NCBI RefSeq assembly: GCF_000527695.1
Contig: NZ_ATSX01000001.1
Location: 1,364,001-1,428,000, forward strand
From: Commensalibacter papalotli (ex Servin-Garciduenas et al. 2014)
GTDB taxonomy: Bacteria > Pseudomonadota > Alphaproteobacteria > Acetobacterales > Acetobacteraceae
Direction of reading: 5' to 3'
Length of the DNA: 64,000 nt
Position numbers and translations under genes: made by a program
Notes under the pieces: generated by a model
Told to the model about the DNA's origin: nothing
The model's database searches: none
What the model saw: the letters and a program-made list of their open reading frames with translations, nothing else
Shown: one piece after another, positions 9,030-17,307 of the stretch
Layout: the number at the start of each line of letters is the position of its first letter
Position numbering within the stretch: position 1 is the first letter of the stretch

Positions 9030-10058
9030 TTATTTAATTTTGGCATCATTAATGAAGCTTGGATAAATATAAATTAAATAATCAGATAACACATTATTCA
9101 TAACATTTAAACCACGTAAAAACAGTCCAATTTGATTTAAGTATCCAGGTAAATGACGTGTAAAAATAAGAGATTGCTCTCTTTGTCCAAAATATTCTTT
9201 ACCCTTTAATAAAGTCAGCGTGTCTTCTGGTGAAAGTTTTAATAATTGTGCAACACTAATAATATCTTGAGATTTAACTGTTAATTTATCTTTGTTTTGA
9301 TTGTATTCTTTAACCATTTTTAATGTAGCCTCTACAAAAGGCTGTAACCAATAAGGTTTCAACACAATCTCATTATCCATTACTACCCAAAAAGTATAAG
9401 TAGGACTTCCCCAATCTGCTACTTGTTGAGAAGTAACTAAAACATGACCATCTTTTTGGAAATGCAATAATGATATCCCATCCGCATAAACCCCATCAAT
9501 TTCATGCTTTTTCCATGCATCCTCAATTTTATTGGCAGGCATATTTATTATCTGGACTTGATGAAAGTCTATTTTCCAATGCTCTAATGCTTTTAATAAA
9601 CTATAATGAGCAGACGTTAAGAAAGGAACAGCAATTTTTTTACCAATCAGAGCCTCTGGCTTATCAATACCAGATTTGTTTTGTACAACTAATCCACTAC
9701 TGTTTCCATATTGAAAGCTAATCGCAATAATACGCACCTGAACTCCTGCAGTAACGGCAGAAGTCAAAGGGATTAACCCTACAGGGGCAATATCTAAAGT
9801 CTCAACAGCTAAATCATGAATCATTTTAAATTCATCATCATATTGTTGCCAATCAACACGCTCTCCCAGTGCTTTACGATATGTCCCATTAACTTGAGCA
9901 AGTTTAGCCAAGTCTACTTGATCAGTCCAACCAATCCGCACAGCAGCATTAGCATATTGAAAGCTAATACATCCAAAAAGTAACGTTAATAAAATTACAA
10001 TATAAAAAAACTGTAATTTTATTTGTGTTAATGATGATTTCAAAAACAATTGCGTCAT
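9030..10058 (-). CDS. ABC transporter substrate-binding protein, NMT1/THI5-TauA-like (orphan)
   Basis: A 342-residue exported protein. A basic N-terminus precedes a hydrophobic stretch (FFYIVILLTLLFGCISFQYANA) that reads as a signal peptide ending at Ala. The body has the NMT1/SsuA-type periplasmic binding fold: VRIGWTDQ at the start, IGKKIAVPFLTSAHYSLLKAL in the middle and ALEHWKIDFHQVQIINMPANKI. Family members bind taurine, alkanesulfonates, nitrate/bicarbonate or pyrimidine thiamin precursors. No permease or ATPase gene lies beside it, so the transporter partner must be elsewhere or absent. The ligand is unassigned. Confidence 0.82.
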   Translation of the reverse strand: MTQLFLKSSLTQIKLQFFYIVILLTLLFGCISFQYANAAVRIGWTDQVDLAKLAQVNGTYRKALGERVDWQQYDDEFKMIHDLAVETLDIAPVGLIPLTSAVTAGVQVRIIAISFQYGNSSGLVVQNKSGIDKPEALIGKKIAVPFLTSAHYSLLKALEHWKIDFHQVQIINMPANKIEDAWKKHEIDGVYADGISLLHFQKDGHVLVTSQQVADWGSPTYTFWVVMDNEIVLKPYWLQPFVEATLKMVKEYNQNKDKLTVKSQDIISVAQLLKLSPEDTLTLLKGKEYFGQREQSLIFTRHLPGYLNQIGLFLRGLNVMNNVLSDYLIYIYPSFINDAKIK

Positions 10059-10166
10059 CCAAATCTATAAAATTTAATTACTTACAACTAGAAAGCTTTT
10101 CTAATGTATTTTCTGTAATACAACAGCACCATATAGAAGAAAAGAAAAATTATTACTTTAAAGATT

Positions 10167-11234
10167 TTAAGCCAAAGTAATAAATCCACCACCAAGCACT
10201 CTTGTGCCTTGATAGAACACACAAGCTTGACCTGGTGCTGGATTTGCCGTTTCATCTAGCTCTACTTGGACACGTTGATCTGACAATATTCTGACCGTTG
10301 CAGAGCGCTCTTGTTCACGCGCACGAATTTGCACATTGCAACGCATTTCATACTCTGGAATAGGCATCAACCAATTTAAATCACGAAGGAAAAAAACTTT
10401 ACGCCCAGCATCTTGTTTAGCACCAATAATAATCCGTCTTGTTTGCGGATCAATCCGCAACACCATTTGTTTATCCCCTTGGCGCATCGCCAGATTTCCT
10501 AAACGTTTGGATTGACCAACTGTATAATGCGCAATGCCTTCATGCTGTCCTAAAACAGCACCTGTTTCATCAACGATTTCACCTTTTTCAAGACCTTCAG
10601 GGGATAATTTTTCCACAATCTGAATATAAGATTTATCAGTTACGAAACAAATATCTTGGCTATCGGATTTTTGTGCAACCGTTAAACCAAATCGCTCTGC
10701 TTCTTGGCGAACAACATCTTTATTCGCCATATCACCCAATGGAAAGCGCAAAAAATCCAATTGATCCGAGGTTGTTGCAAATAAAAACCAAGACTGATCA
10801 CGGCTCATATCAACGGGACGATGCAACTCTGCACCATTTATTCCATCAACCCTACGCACATAATGACCTGTTGCCATCGCATCTGCACCAAGTTCTCTGG
10901 CCATATTTAAAAGGTCTGTAAATTTAACCCCTTGATTACACTCAATGCATGGAACGGGCGTTTCCCCACGCGTGTATGATTGCGCAAAACGATCAATCAC
11001 CGTTTGGTGGAAACGATCTTCAGCATCAATCACATAATGTGGGATTCCCAGTTGATCAGAAACACGGCGAGCATCACGAATATCTTGCCCTGCACAACAA
11101 GACCCTTTTTTAACCACACCACGCGCATCATAAAGTTGTAATGTAGCACCAAAGACATCATGTCCTTGTTCTTTTAAAAGGGCAGCTGTTACAGAACTGT
11201 CAACGCCACCAGACATGGCAACCATAATACGCAT
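10167..11234 (-). CDS. mnmA: tRNA-specific 2-thiouridylase MnmA
   Basis: MnmA makes s2U34 in tRNA-Lys, -Glu and -Gln using ATP and persulfide sulfur. The ATP PP-loop SGGVDSS lies at the N-terminus. The catalytic Cys pair is in PVPCIECN and SDSQDICFV, and the C-terminal beta-barrel domain ends in CVFYQGTRVLGGG. I place the start at ATG 11234 (MRIMVAMSGG), about 355 residues, because an 11-codon extension to 11267 would overlap the ferredoxin gene. The start follows the ferredoxin stop by 4 bases. Being in one operon with two cysteine desulfurases and a ferredoxin fits sulfur relay to tRNA thiolation. Confidence 0.95.
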   Translation of the reverse strand: MRIMVAMSGGVDSSVTAALLKEQGHDVFGATLQLYDARGVVKKGSCCAGQDIRDARRVSDQLGIPHYVIDAEDRFHQTVIDRFAQSYTRGETPVPCIECNQGVKFTDLLNMARELGADAMATGHYVRRVDGINGAELHRPVDMSRDQSWFLFATTSDQLDFLRFPLGDMANKDVVRQEAERFGLTVAQKSDSQDICFVTDKSYIQIVEKLSPEGLEKGEIVDETGAVLGQHEGIAHYTVGQSKRLGNLAMRQGDKQMVLRIDPQTRRIIIGAKQDAGRKVFFLRDLNWLMPIPEYEMRCNVQIRAREQERSATVRILSDQRVQVELDETANPAPGQACVFYQGTRVLGGGFITLA

Positions 11235-11238
11235 TGAT

Positions 11239-11553
11239 TTATGACATTCTCGGCAAACGTACAACAAGACCGTCTAATTCTTCGGTCATAATAATTTGGC
11301 ATCCAAGGCGAGAAGTTTTTTCCAATCCAAATGCCATATCCAACATATCTTCTTCTTCTTCAGCTGCGGTTTTTAATTTATCCCACCATACTTCATCGAC
11401 AATAACATGACACGTCGCACAAGCCAAAGAGCCCTCACATGCACCTTCTAGATCTATGTCATTTTTATGTGCAATTTCTAAAACAGATAGTCCAACAGGC
11501 GCATCAACTTCGTGTGCTGTGCCATCACGTTCAATAAAAGTCATACGAGGCAT
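11239..11553 (-). CDS. [2Fe-2S] ferredoxin, adrenodoxin/ISC type
   Basis: A 104-residue vertebrate-type/ISC ferredoxin. Cluster ligands are Cys39, Cys45 and Cys48 in [10 protein letters not shown], and Cys85 in SRLGCQI, the spacing expected of adrenodoxin-like proteins. The acidic stretch [10 protein letters not shown] is the usual docking helix for reductase or cysteine desulfurase. It donates electrons for Fe-S cluster or persulfide chemistry in the cytosol. It lies between the cysteine desulfurase (26-base gap) and mnmA (4-base gap), consistent with one transcript. Confidence 0.93.
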   Translation of the reverse strand: MPRMTFIERDGTAHEVDAPVGLSVLEIAHKNDIDLEGACEGSLACATCHVIVDEVWWDKLKTAAEEEEDMLDMAFGLEKTSRLGCQIIMTEELDGLVVRLPRMS

Positions 11554-11579
11554 TTTAATATTTCCTTAAACAAAAATGA

Positions 11580-12779
11580 TTATCTTCCTGCCATAAGTTC
11601 ACCATAAGCACAAGTCAAAGCATCAATAACTTGCTTTACTTGTGTATTTTTGGTCATACGTCCAAATGACAAACGAAAACTTTGCACAGCTTGTTCTGCC
11701 GAAATTCCCATTGCCGTTAAAACATAAGATGGCACCAAAGAAGATATCGTGCAAGCAGATCCTGTTGATAAATAAAGATGTGGAATCCTTTTGAAAAGAT
11801 CAAGGGCTCTGATCCCAGGAAAATATAAATTTATACTACCTGGCAACGAATTTTCAATGGAACCATTCACTTGTATCCTTGGAAACTCAGACTGTAACGC
11901 TTGAAGCAATTGATTCTTATAATGCTGTAACCTTAATGCTTCTTGAGGTCCTTCCCTTTTTACAATTTCACACGCCTTGCCCAAACCAACAATCAAAGGC
12001 ACGGGCAAAGTCCCTGAACGTAACCCTCTTTCTTGATACCCTCCATAAAATAAAGGAGACACCCTCACCCTTGGTTTTCTGCGGACATATAATGTACCAA
12101 TCCCTTTGGGACCATAAAACTTGTGCCCTGATATAGAAGCAAGATCGATATATTCCATAGAAAACCGATCAACCGTTTTTCCGATGATCTGTGCCATGTC
12201 ACAATGAAACAAAGCTCTATATTCATGCGCTAGTTGCGCTAGTCGTGTAATAGGCTGGAGCACACTGGTCTCATTATTCGCTGCCATAACACTGACCAAT
12301 AATGTAGGGATTTCCAGAGATTTTCTAAGGTTTTCTTGGTCAACTATACCCTCTCGATTAACAGGCAAGGTGACAATTTCAATACCCAATTCAGCAAGGC
12401 TATTTACGACTTCCAAAACAGATTTATGCTCTGAAACAATAGTAATGACACGCCTTGCCGTTGCTCCTTGTTTTAGTAAATATCTAACTGTGCCTTGAAT
12501 AGCAATATTATTCGCTTCTGTTGCACCCGAGGTAAAAACAATCTCTGATGGAGTAACTCCTAACAAATCAGCAACTTGCTGACGTGCATTTTCAACCCCT
12601 ATACTCGCTTGTTGTCCCAAAGCATGCTCAGAATGTGCATTCCCAAAAAGGTTAGAAAAATATGGAAGCATTTCCTCTACGACTCGTGGGTCACAAGGCG
12701 TCGTCGCTTGATAATCAAGATATATCGCGTGATCCAACAAGTTAATCCTTTGTCGCACTAGGCTACAATCATACGACAA
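11580..12779 (-). CDS. cysteine desulfurase (IscS/NifS class)
   Basis: A 399-residue PLP enzyme that takes sulfur from cysteine as enzyme-bound persulfide. Visible are the N-terminal IYLDYQATTPCDPRVVEEM signature, His119 in SEHKS, Asp194 in the cofactor pocket, PLP-lysine Lys220 in SGHKFYGPKG and catalytic Cys343 in LSTGSACTISS, on an IscS-like mobile loop. The ORF's first residues overlap the upstream desulfurase by 22 bases, so translation is probably coupled and the true start could be a few codons later. With ferredoxin and MnmA downstream it is the better candidate for general Fe-S and thiolation sulfur supply. Confidence 0.92.
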   Translation of the reverse strand: MSYDCSLVRQRINLLDHAIYLDYQATTPCDPRVVEEMLPYFSNLFGNAHSEHALGQQASIGVENARQQVADLLGVTPSEIVFTSGATEANNIAIQGTVRYLLKQGATARRVITIVSEHKSVLEVVNSLAELGIEIVTLPVNREGIVDQENLRKSLEIPTLLVSVMAANNETSVLQPITRLAQLAHEYRALFHCDMAQIIGKTVDRFSMEYIDLASISGHKFYGPKGIGTLYVRRKPRVRVSPLFYGGYQERGLRSGTLPVPLIVGLGKACEIVKREGPQEALRLQHYKNQLLQALQSEFPRIQVNGSIENSLPGSINLYFPGIRALDLFKRIPHLYLSTGSACTISSLVPSYVLTAMGISAEQAVQSFRLSFGRMTKNTQVKQVIDALTCAYGELMAGR

Positions 12780-13855
12780 TACGCATCAATAAATTGTTCT
12801 GCGTCAGCTTCAGTAATATTCCAAGGCAATGATATACGAATACTATACCCTGCCAAATGCTCCAACCCCATCGCTGTTAAAACAGGTGATTTCCCTACTT
12901 TACCTGATGAACATGCAGAGCCTGTTGAAACACAAAAACCAGCCATATCCAACGCCATTAACTGGCGCTGTGCCACTATGCCTTCAAAAGCCAAGCAAGA
13001 CGTATTATCTAATCGTGGCGCACCTTCACCACAAACCACCGCTCCTTTTTGCTTTGCTGCTGTCTCAATTAAATGACGCAGTTCCCCAATGATACGACGA
13101 TCTTGTATGTAAGAGGATCTGACCGCCTCTGCCATCCCTGTTATCATTGGCAAAGCTTGAGTTCCTCCTCTACGACCTTGCTCTTGACCACCACCAATAA
13201 ACAAAGGTTCCAGATATTTTGCGCCTCGGATATTTCCTGCTGCCAATAACAAAGCACCAACACCTTTAGGGCCACCCATTTTATGAGCAGAAATCGCCAA
13301 ACTATCCGCCCCTATTGTTGATAAATCGATCTTCATGCGTCCTGCTGCCTGCACAGCATCTATATGAAGCAAAGCCCCATATTCATGACATAGTTGCGCT
13401 GCTTGCTCTATAGGGTGGATAACCCCAGTTTCGCTATTGGCTAACATTAAACATACTAACGGTGGCGTTTCAGCTTGTTGTAAAAGCTGCTCTAAAAAGA
13501 CCAGATCTATAACGCCCTCTTTGGTCACTGGCAAAATCGTTTTAGGCAAATCAACTTGGCTGATTGCGGGATGTTCGGTCGCACCAATCCACAAAGGTCG
13601 TTTTTGTATCTGTCCATATATCGCTAAAATATCTGCCTCTGTTCCCCCTGAGGTAAAAATACAATTTTGCACATCTCCCCCAAAATGGTCTGCAACGACT
13701 TCTCTTGCATCTTCAATCATATGATAACAACGCCGACCCATCGCATGCACTGAGGAGGGATTGCCTGTTATTTGCAACGCTTTAACCATTTCAGATAACA
13801 CAGAATCCCTGACAGGTTCACTGGCATTGGCGTCTAGATAAACAGGTTGTTTCAT
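12758..13855 (-). CDS. second cysteine desulfurase-like class V aminotransferase
   Basis: A 365-residue paralogue of the downstream desulfurase, first gene of the operon. It keeps the PLP lysine (Lys192 in SAHKMGGPKG) and a Cys (Cys315 in STGSACSSGKV) on a short loop, plus VYLDANASEPVR at the N-terminus in place of the usual DYxATTP. It lacks the longer C-terminal tail that IscS uses to dock the scaffold IscU. It may be a specialised sulfur donor or act with its partner. Tandem pairs of this kind occur in acetic acid bacteria and relatives (family knowledge). Divergent from the hydrolase at 14117. Confidence 0.88.
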   Translation of the reverse strand: MKQPVYLDANASEPVRDSVLSEMVKALQITGNPSSVHAMGRRCYHMIEDAREVVADHFGGDVQNCIFTSGGTEADILAIYGQIQKRPLWIGATEHPAISQVDLPKTILPVTKEGVIDLVFLEQLLQQAETPPLVCLMLANSETGVIHPIEQAAQLCHEYGALLHIDAVQAAGRMKIDLSTIGADSLAISAHKMGGPKGVGALLLAAGNIRGAKYLEPLFIGGGQEQGRRGGTQALPMITGMAEAVRSSYIQDRRIIGELRHLIETAAKQKGAVVCGEGAPRLDNTSCLAFEGIVAQRQLMALDMAGFCVSTGSACSSGKVGKSPVLTAMGLEHLAGYSIRISLPWNITEADAEQFIDAYCRMIVA

Positions 13856-14116
13856 TTTAAATCTTTATCATTTCAATTTATTTGTAAAATCCCCTCGGAT
13901 TTTAACAAAATATAAAGAATTAAAAAAAGATATTTTTATAATATGTTTTAAAATTCTATAATAATTCAATTATTGTGTATTTTTATCATACAGAGAGTAT
14001 TAAATTCTAGAAAAATGCTTTTCCTTTATATAAAATGGTTTTATAGAGGTAAGTCTCTGTGATTATTTTTGAATACCCTAGATTAATCATTTTTCGTCAA
14101 ACTAACGGATAACCAT

Positions 14117-14779
14117 ATGCCAGAGGTAATGTTTGCAGGTCCTGCAGGTCGTCTTGAAGGGCGGTATCATCATTCTCATGAACCCAATGCCCCTCTTGCG
14201 CTAATTCTTCACCCCCATCCTTTACAAGGGGGGACTATGAATAATCGTATTACCTATACGATGTATCAAACTTTTCAAAATTTGGGTTTTTCCGTATTAC
14301 GTTATAATTCCCGGGGCGTTGGACGTTCTCAGGGAGAGTATGACGGTGGTATTGGCGAAATCTCTGATGCTGCTGCTGCACTGGATTGGTTGCAAATGGC
14401 TAATACAAACTCCAGAGAATTATGGATCAGTGGATATTCATTTGGAGCCTTTGTTGGAATGCAGCTTTTGATGCGTCGCCCTGAAATCCAGGGTTGGGTC
14501 AGCGTTGCTCCACTAGCTAATCATTATGACTTTAACTTTTTAGCACCCTGCCCTTGTGGTGGATTAATGATTGCTGGTGAGGCTGATACTGTGGTTCCTG
14601 TTGGGGAAATTGATAAACTCGTGGAAAAACTAAATGCGCAAAAAGGCATTTCTGTTGATTATCGCGTATTACCCAAAGCCAATCATATCTTTGCCAACGA
14701 AGCCGATAAAATTGGCCAAGCTATTGAAGAGCATGTCAAAGAAATCATCGAACGTCGAAAAGAAGCACCTTTAGATTAA
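14117..14779 (+). CDS. alpha/beta hydrolase (dienelactone-hydrolase-like)
   Basis: A 220-residue cytosolic alpha/beta-fold hydrolase. LILHPHPLQGGTMNN forms the oxyanion strand, VLRYNSRGVGRSQGEYDGG the next conserved loop, and GYSFGAFVG the nucleophile elbow. An Asp in IAGEADTVVP and the His in PKANHIFANE complete a Ser-Asp-His triad. The substrate is unknown. Its position, divergent from the cysteine desulfurase operon, is a recurring arrangement in alphaproteobacteria, but no functional link is shown by the sequence. Confidence 0.85.
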   Translation: MPEVMFAGPAGRLEGRYHHSHEPNAPLALILHPHPLQGGTMNNRITYTMYQTFQNLGFSVLRYNSRGVGRSQGEYDGGIGEISDAAAALDWLQMANTNSRELWISGYSFGAFVGMQLLMRRPEIQGWVSVAPLANHYDFNFLAPCPCGGLMIAGEADTVVPVGEIDKLVEKLNAQKGISVDYRVLPKANHIFANEADKIGQAIEEHVKEIIERRKEAPLD

Positions 14780-14833
14780 GATTATTGAAGAATTTTCAAT
14801 ATCTTCTTTGATTTTATCCTTTTAATATTCTGC

Positions 14834-14861
14834 AAACCAACTATCAAAAGATAGTTGGTTT
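14834..14861 (+). terminator. Rho-independent terminator after the alpha/beta hydrolase
   Basis: AAACCAACTATC (14834-14845), loop AAAA, GATAGTTGGTTT (14850-14861) is a perfect 12-bp stem followed by CTTT. It lies 55 bases after the hydrolase stop. It also overlaps an in-frame TTG at 14855 that would otherwise extend the next gene, arguing against that start. Confidence 0.7.
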
Positions 14862-14884
14862 CTTTGCTGATTCGATCATTAAGT

Positions 14885-16399
14885 ATGTCTCTTTTTTCAA
14901 AACGCAAATCTCTTGAACAAATTACCCAAGAAGCCAATTCACATGGTTTAAAACGTTGCCTGGGTCCTTGGCAATTAACGACTATTGGGGTAGGTGCTAC
15001 AATTGGGGCTGGGATTTTCGTTATGACGGGAACTGCTGCTGCTAATTATGCAGGGCCTGCGGTTGTTTTATCATTTATTGTTGCGGCCATTGCTTGCCTT
15101 TTTACCGCTTTTTCCTATGGCGAGCTTTCTTCCACTATTCCTGTAGCAGGTTCTGCCTACAGTTATGCTTATACATCTTTGGGGGAAAAATTCGCATGGG
15201 CTGTTGGGTGGTTACTTTTACTGGAATATGGAGTAACTGCAATTTCTGTTGCCTCTGGTTTTTCCAGTTATAGTGCATCTTTACTTCAAAATTTTCACAT
15301 TGAAATCCCTTCTTTTTTATACCACCCCATGTTTCAACCCTCACCAGAGGGATATAGCAAAGGGATTATCATCACAAAATCAATTGATCTTATAGGTGCT
15401 ATTTCTGTTTTAATTGGCTCTGTTGCTTTACTCTTTGGGGTTTCTGAATCTACAACAATCAATGCAATTATTATTACGTTAAAAGTCAGTATTCTAATTC
15501 TCTTTATCGTAATTGGCTTTTTTTATATAAACCCAGCCAACTTAACCCCTTTCATCCCTGAATCCACTGGAACGATGAATTTTGGTGTTACGGGCATTTT
15601 TCGAGCGGCATCAACGATTTTCTTTGCTTATATTGGTTTTGAAGCCGTCTCTACAGCTGCATCAGAGGCCAAAAATCCCCAAAAAGATATTCCTTTTGGT
15701 ATTATTGCATCTCTTGTTATTTCGACTTTGATTTATATCGGCGTGGCTTTGGTCTTAGTGGGGGTCGTTCCTTATAAACAACTGAATGTTTCTGATCCTT
15801 TAGCTGTGGCAACTAATTTTATCAATATTCCGTTTTTAACATGGACCTTAAAAATAAGCGCTGTTATTGGTTTATGTTCTGTCATGTTGGTTTTGTTATA
15901 TGGACAAACCCGTATTTTTTTTATTATGGCCAAAGATGGATTATTACCCCCCGCTTTTTGTAATTTACATCCTCGTTATAAAACACCTTGGCTTGGCACG
16001 TTAATTTTGGGAATATCCGTTTCCATTGCTACTGCCATTTTACCCATAGATATTGTCAGTGATTTGGTAAGTCTTGGAACGTCTACAGCCTTTGGCATTG
16101 TCTGTTTTACCGTTATTTGGCAGCGTAATGCGCATCCTGATTTACCCCGCCCATTCAAGGTACCCTTTGGTGGATTTAAAATCAAAGGGGTATGGATTGG
16201 GTATATTCCATTACTTGGAATTATTTGTTGCATGGCAATGATTGTTCCATTACTTTTTGATATGGTTGCCTCTATTTTTTACCATAACCCTATTCCAATC
16301 ATTTTATTAATTATTTATGCACTTGTTGGTTTTTTTGGTTATTATTGCTATGGTCGCAAGCACTCTCTTTTAAATCAAACATCAGAAAAATCTGAATAA
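14885..16399 (+). CDS. APC-family amino acid permease (CAT/YfnA-like)
   Basis: An inner-membrane amino acid permease of about 504 residues with 12 to 14 hydrophobic segments. The first helix carries the substrate-binding GVGATIGAGIFV motif of the APC superfamily, and helix 6 carries FFAYIGFEAVSTAASEAKNPQKDIP, typical of the cationic amino acid transporter group. The start is put at ATG 14885, after the terminator hairpin. A small secreted-protein gene follows 36 bases downstream. The substrate cannot be fixed; basic or branched amino acids are usual for this branch. Confidence 0.88.
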   Translation: MSLFSKRKSLEQITQEANSHGLKRCLGPWQLTTIGVGATIGAGIFVMTGTAAANYAGPAVVLSFIVAAIACLFTAFSYGELSSTIPVAGSAYSYAYTSLGEKFAWAVGWLLLLEYGVTAISVASGFSSYSASLLQNFHIEIPSFLYHPMFQPSPEGYSKGIIITKSIDLIGAISVLIGSVALLFGVSESTTINAIIITLKVSILILFIVIGFFYINPANLTPFIPESTGTMNFGVTGIFRAASTIFFAYIGFEAVSTAASEAKNPQKDIPFGIIASLVISTLIYIGVALVLVGVVPYKQLNVSDPLAVATNFINIPFLTWTLKISAVIGLCSVMLVLLYGQTRIFFIMAKDGLLPPAFCNLHPRYKTPWLGTLILGISVSIATAILPIDIVSDLVSLGTSTAFGIVCFTVIWQRNAHPDLPRPFKVPFGGFKIKGVWIGYIPLLGIICCMAMIVPLLFDMVASIFYHNPIPIILLIIYALVGFFGYYCYGRKHSLLNQTSEKSE

Positions 16400-16435
16400 C
16401 TCATCAAGAGAACAGCCAAAAGGAATATCTTTACT

Positions 16436-16924
16436 ATGAAAAAAATAATCCCAGCAATAATTGGTATTCTTTTTCCTTTGGCTGCCCAAGCCGTTCCTGC
16501 ACCTGTTGCGATGTTGCCTTTGACAATAAATACCGCGATTAAGCAATTCTCTCCTCCTTTTTGTCAAAAAGGACTACAGGGATTAGCTAGCGCTGTTGAA
16601 AAATGTTATGAAAATACCAAAGATACAAGTGTCACAATGGATATGTGTATTTTGGGTGATATTACGATTGCCAAAATTTTAATCCAAGAAAAAAAGGCTG
16701 ATCTTTCTATTCTAGATAGAAAACCCTCCGAAATTATAATAGATAAATCTATTCCTGTTAGTGGCTTGGATTCTTACTTAAATTTTGCCTCTATTATCAA
16801 GCGCTTGCAAATGCTGGGGGATATGCCACGCTTTTATGTTTATAATGGCCCTCAAATCCTTGCTTATCTTCAACAAGGTGCTGATCCTGTTTATAAAGGC
16901 ATTACAGAGAGTTGTAAGCAATAA
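16436..16924 (+). CDS. small exported protein of unknown function
   Basis: A 162-residue protein not recognised. The N-terminus (MKKIIPAIIGILFPLAAQA) is a clear Sec signal peptide with an AQA cleavage site, leaving about 143 residues in the periplasm. The mature part has several Cys (FCQKGLQG, EKCYENT, DMCIL, ESCKQ), so disulfides are plausible, and an alpha-helical pattern. It lies between an amino-acid permease and a DUF4186 gene on the same strand with short gaps. The frame is supported by its signal peptide and codon usage like its neighbours. Confidence 0.7.
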   Translation: MKKIIPAIIGILFPLAAQAVPAPVAMLPLTINTAIKQFSPPFCQKGLQGLASAVEKCYENTKDTSVTMDMCILGDITIAKILIQEKKADLSILDRKPSEIIIDKSIPVSGLDSYLNFASIIKRLQMLGDMPRFYVYNGPQILAYLQQGADPVYKGITESCKQ

Positions 16925-16936
16925 AAATCATTCATT

Positions 16937-17305
16937 ATGACTTTACCAAAGCCTGAATTTATTCTGAACCGTTTAAACCATTCCTCTTTTCGCTCTCGTT
17001 TTACTTTGAAAGAGAAAGAGCTTTCTTATTTTCAACAACAAGGTATGGAAAAAATTATCTCTCATGGCAAGGATTTTATCGCCCAACGCCTTGCCCCAGC
17101 AGAGCCTAAGAATGATGGTAAACAAACCCCATGGAAAGGCCATCCTATCTTTATCGCTCAGCACGCAACAGCAACTTGTTGTAGAGGATGTTTAGAAAAA
17201 TGGTATAAAATACCTAAAAAACAACCTTTAACTCAAGAGGAACAAACTTATATCTTATCTGTTATTCAAGCTTGGCTGACACAAGATTTACAAAAACATC
17301 AATGA
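16937..17305 (+). CDS. DUF4186 family protein
   Basis: A 122-residue protein with the features of DUF4186: LNRLNHSSFRSRFTL near the start, HPIFIAQHATATCCRGCLEKWYKIPK in the middle and a C-terminal helix ending in IQAWL. The conserved His and the CCRGC cluster could bind a metal. The family has no established function. It starts 12 bases after the small exported protein and ends 2 bases from the convergent glycosyltransferase gene. Confidence 0.8.
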   Translation: MTLPKPEFILNRLNHSSFRSRFTLKEKELSYFQQQGMEKIISHGKDFIAQRLAPAEPKNDGKQTPWKGHPIFIAQHATATCCRGCLEKWYKIPKKQPLTQEEQTYILSVIQAWLTQDLQKHQ

Positions 17306-17307
17306 TA

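Noticed and set aside
10439-10921. 160-codon plus-strand frame opposite mnmA
   Set aside because: Shadow of mnmA; no initiation signal or recognisable protein features.
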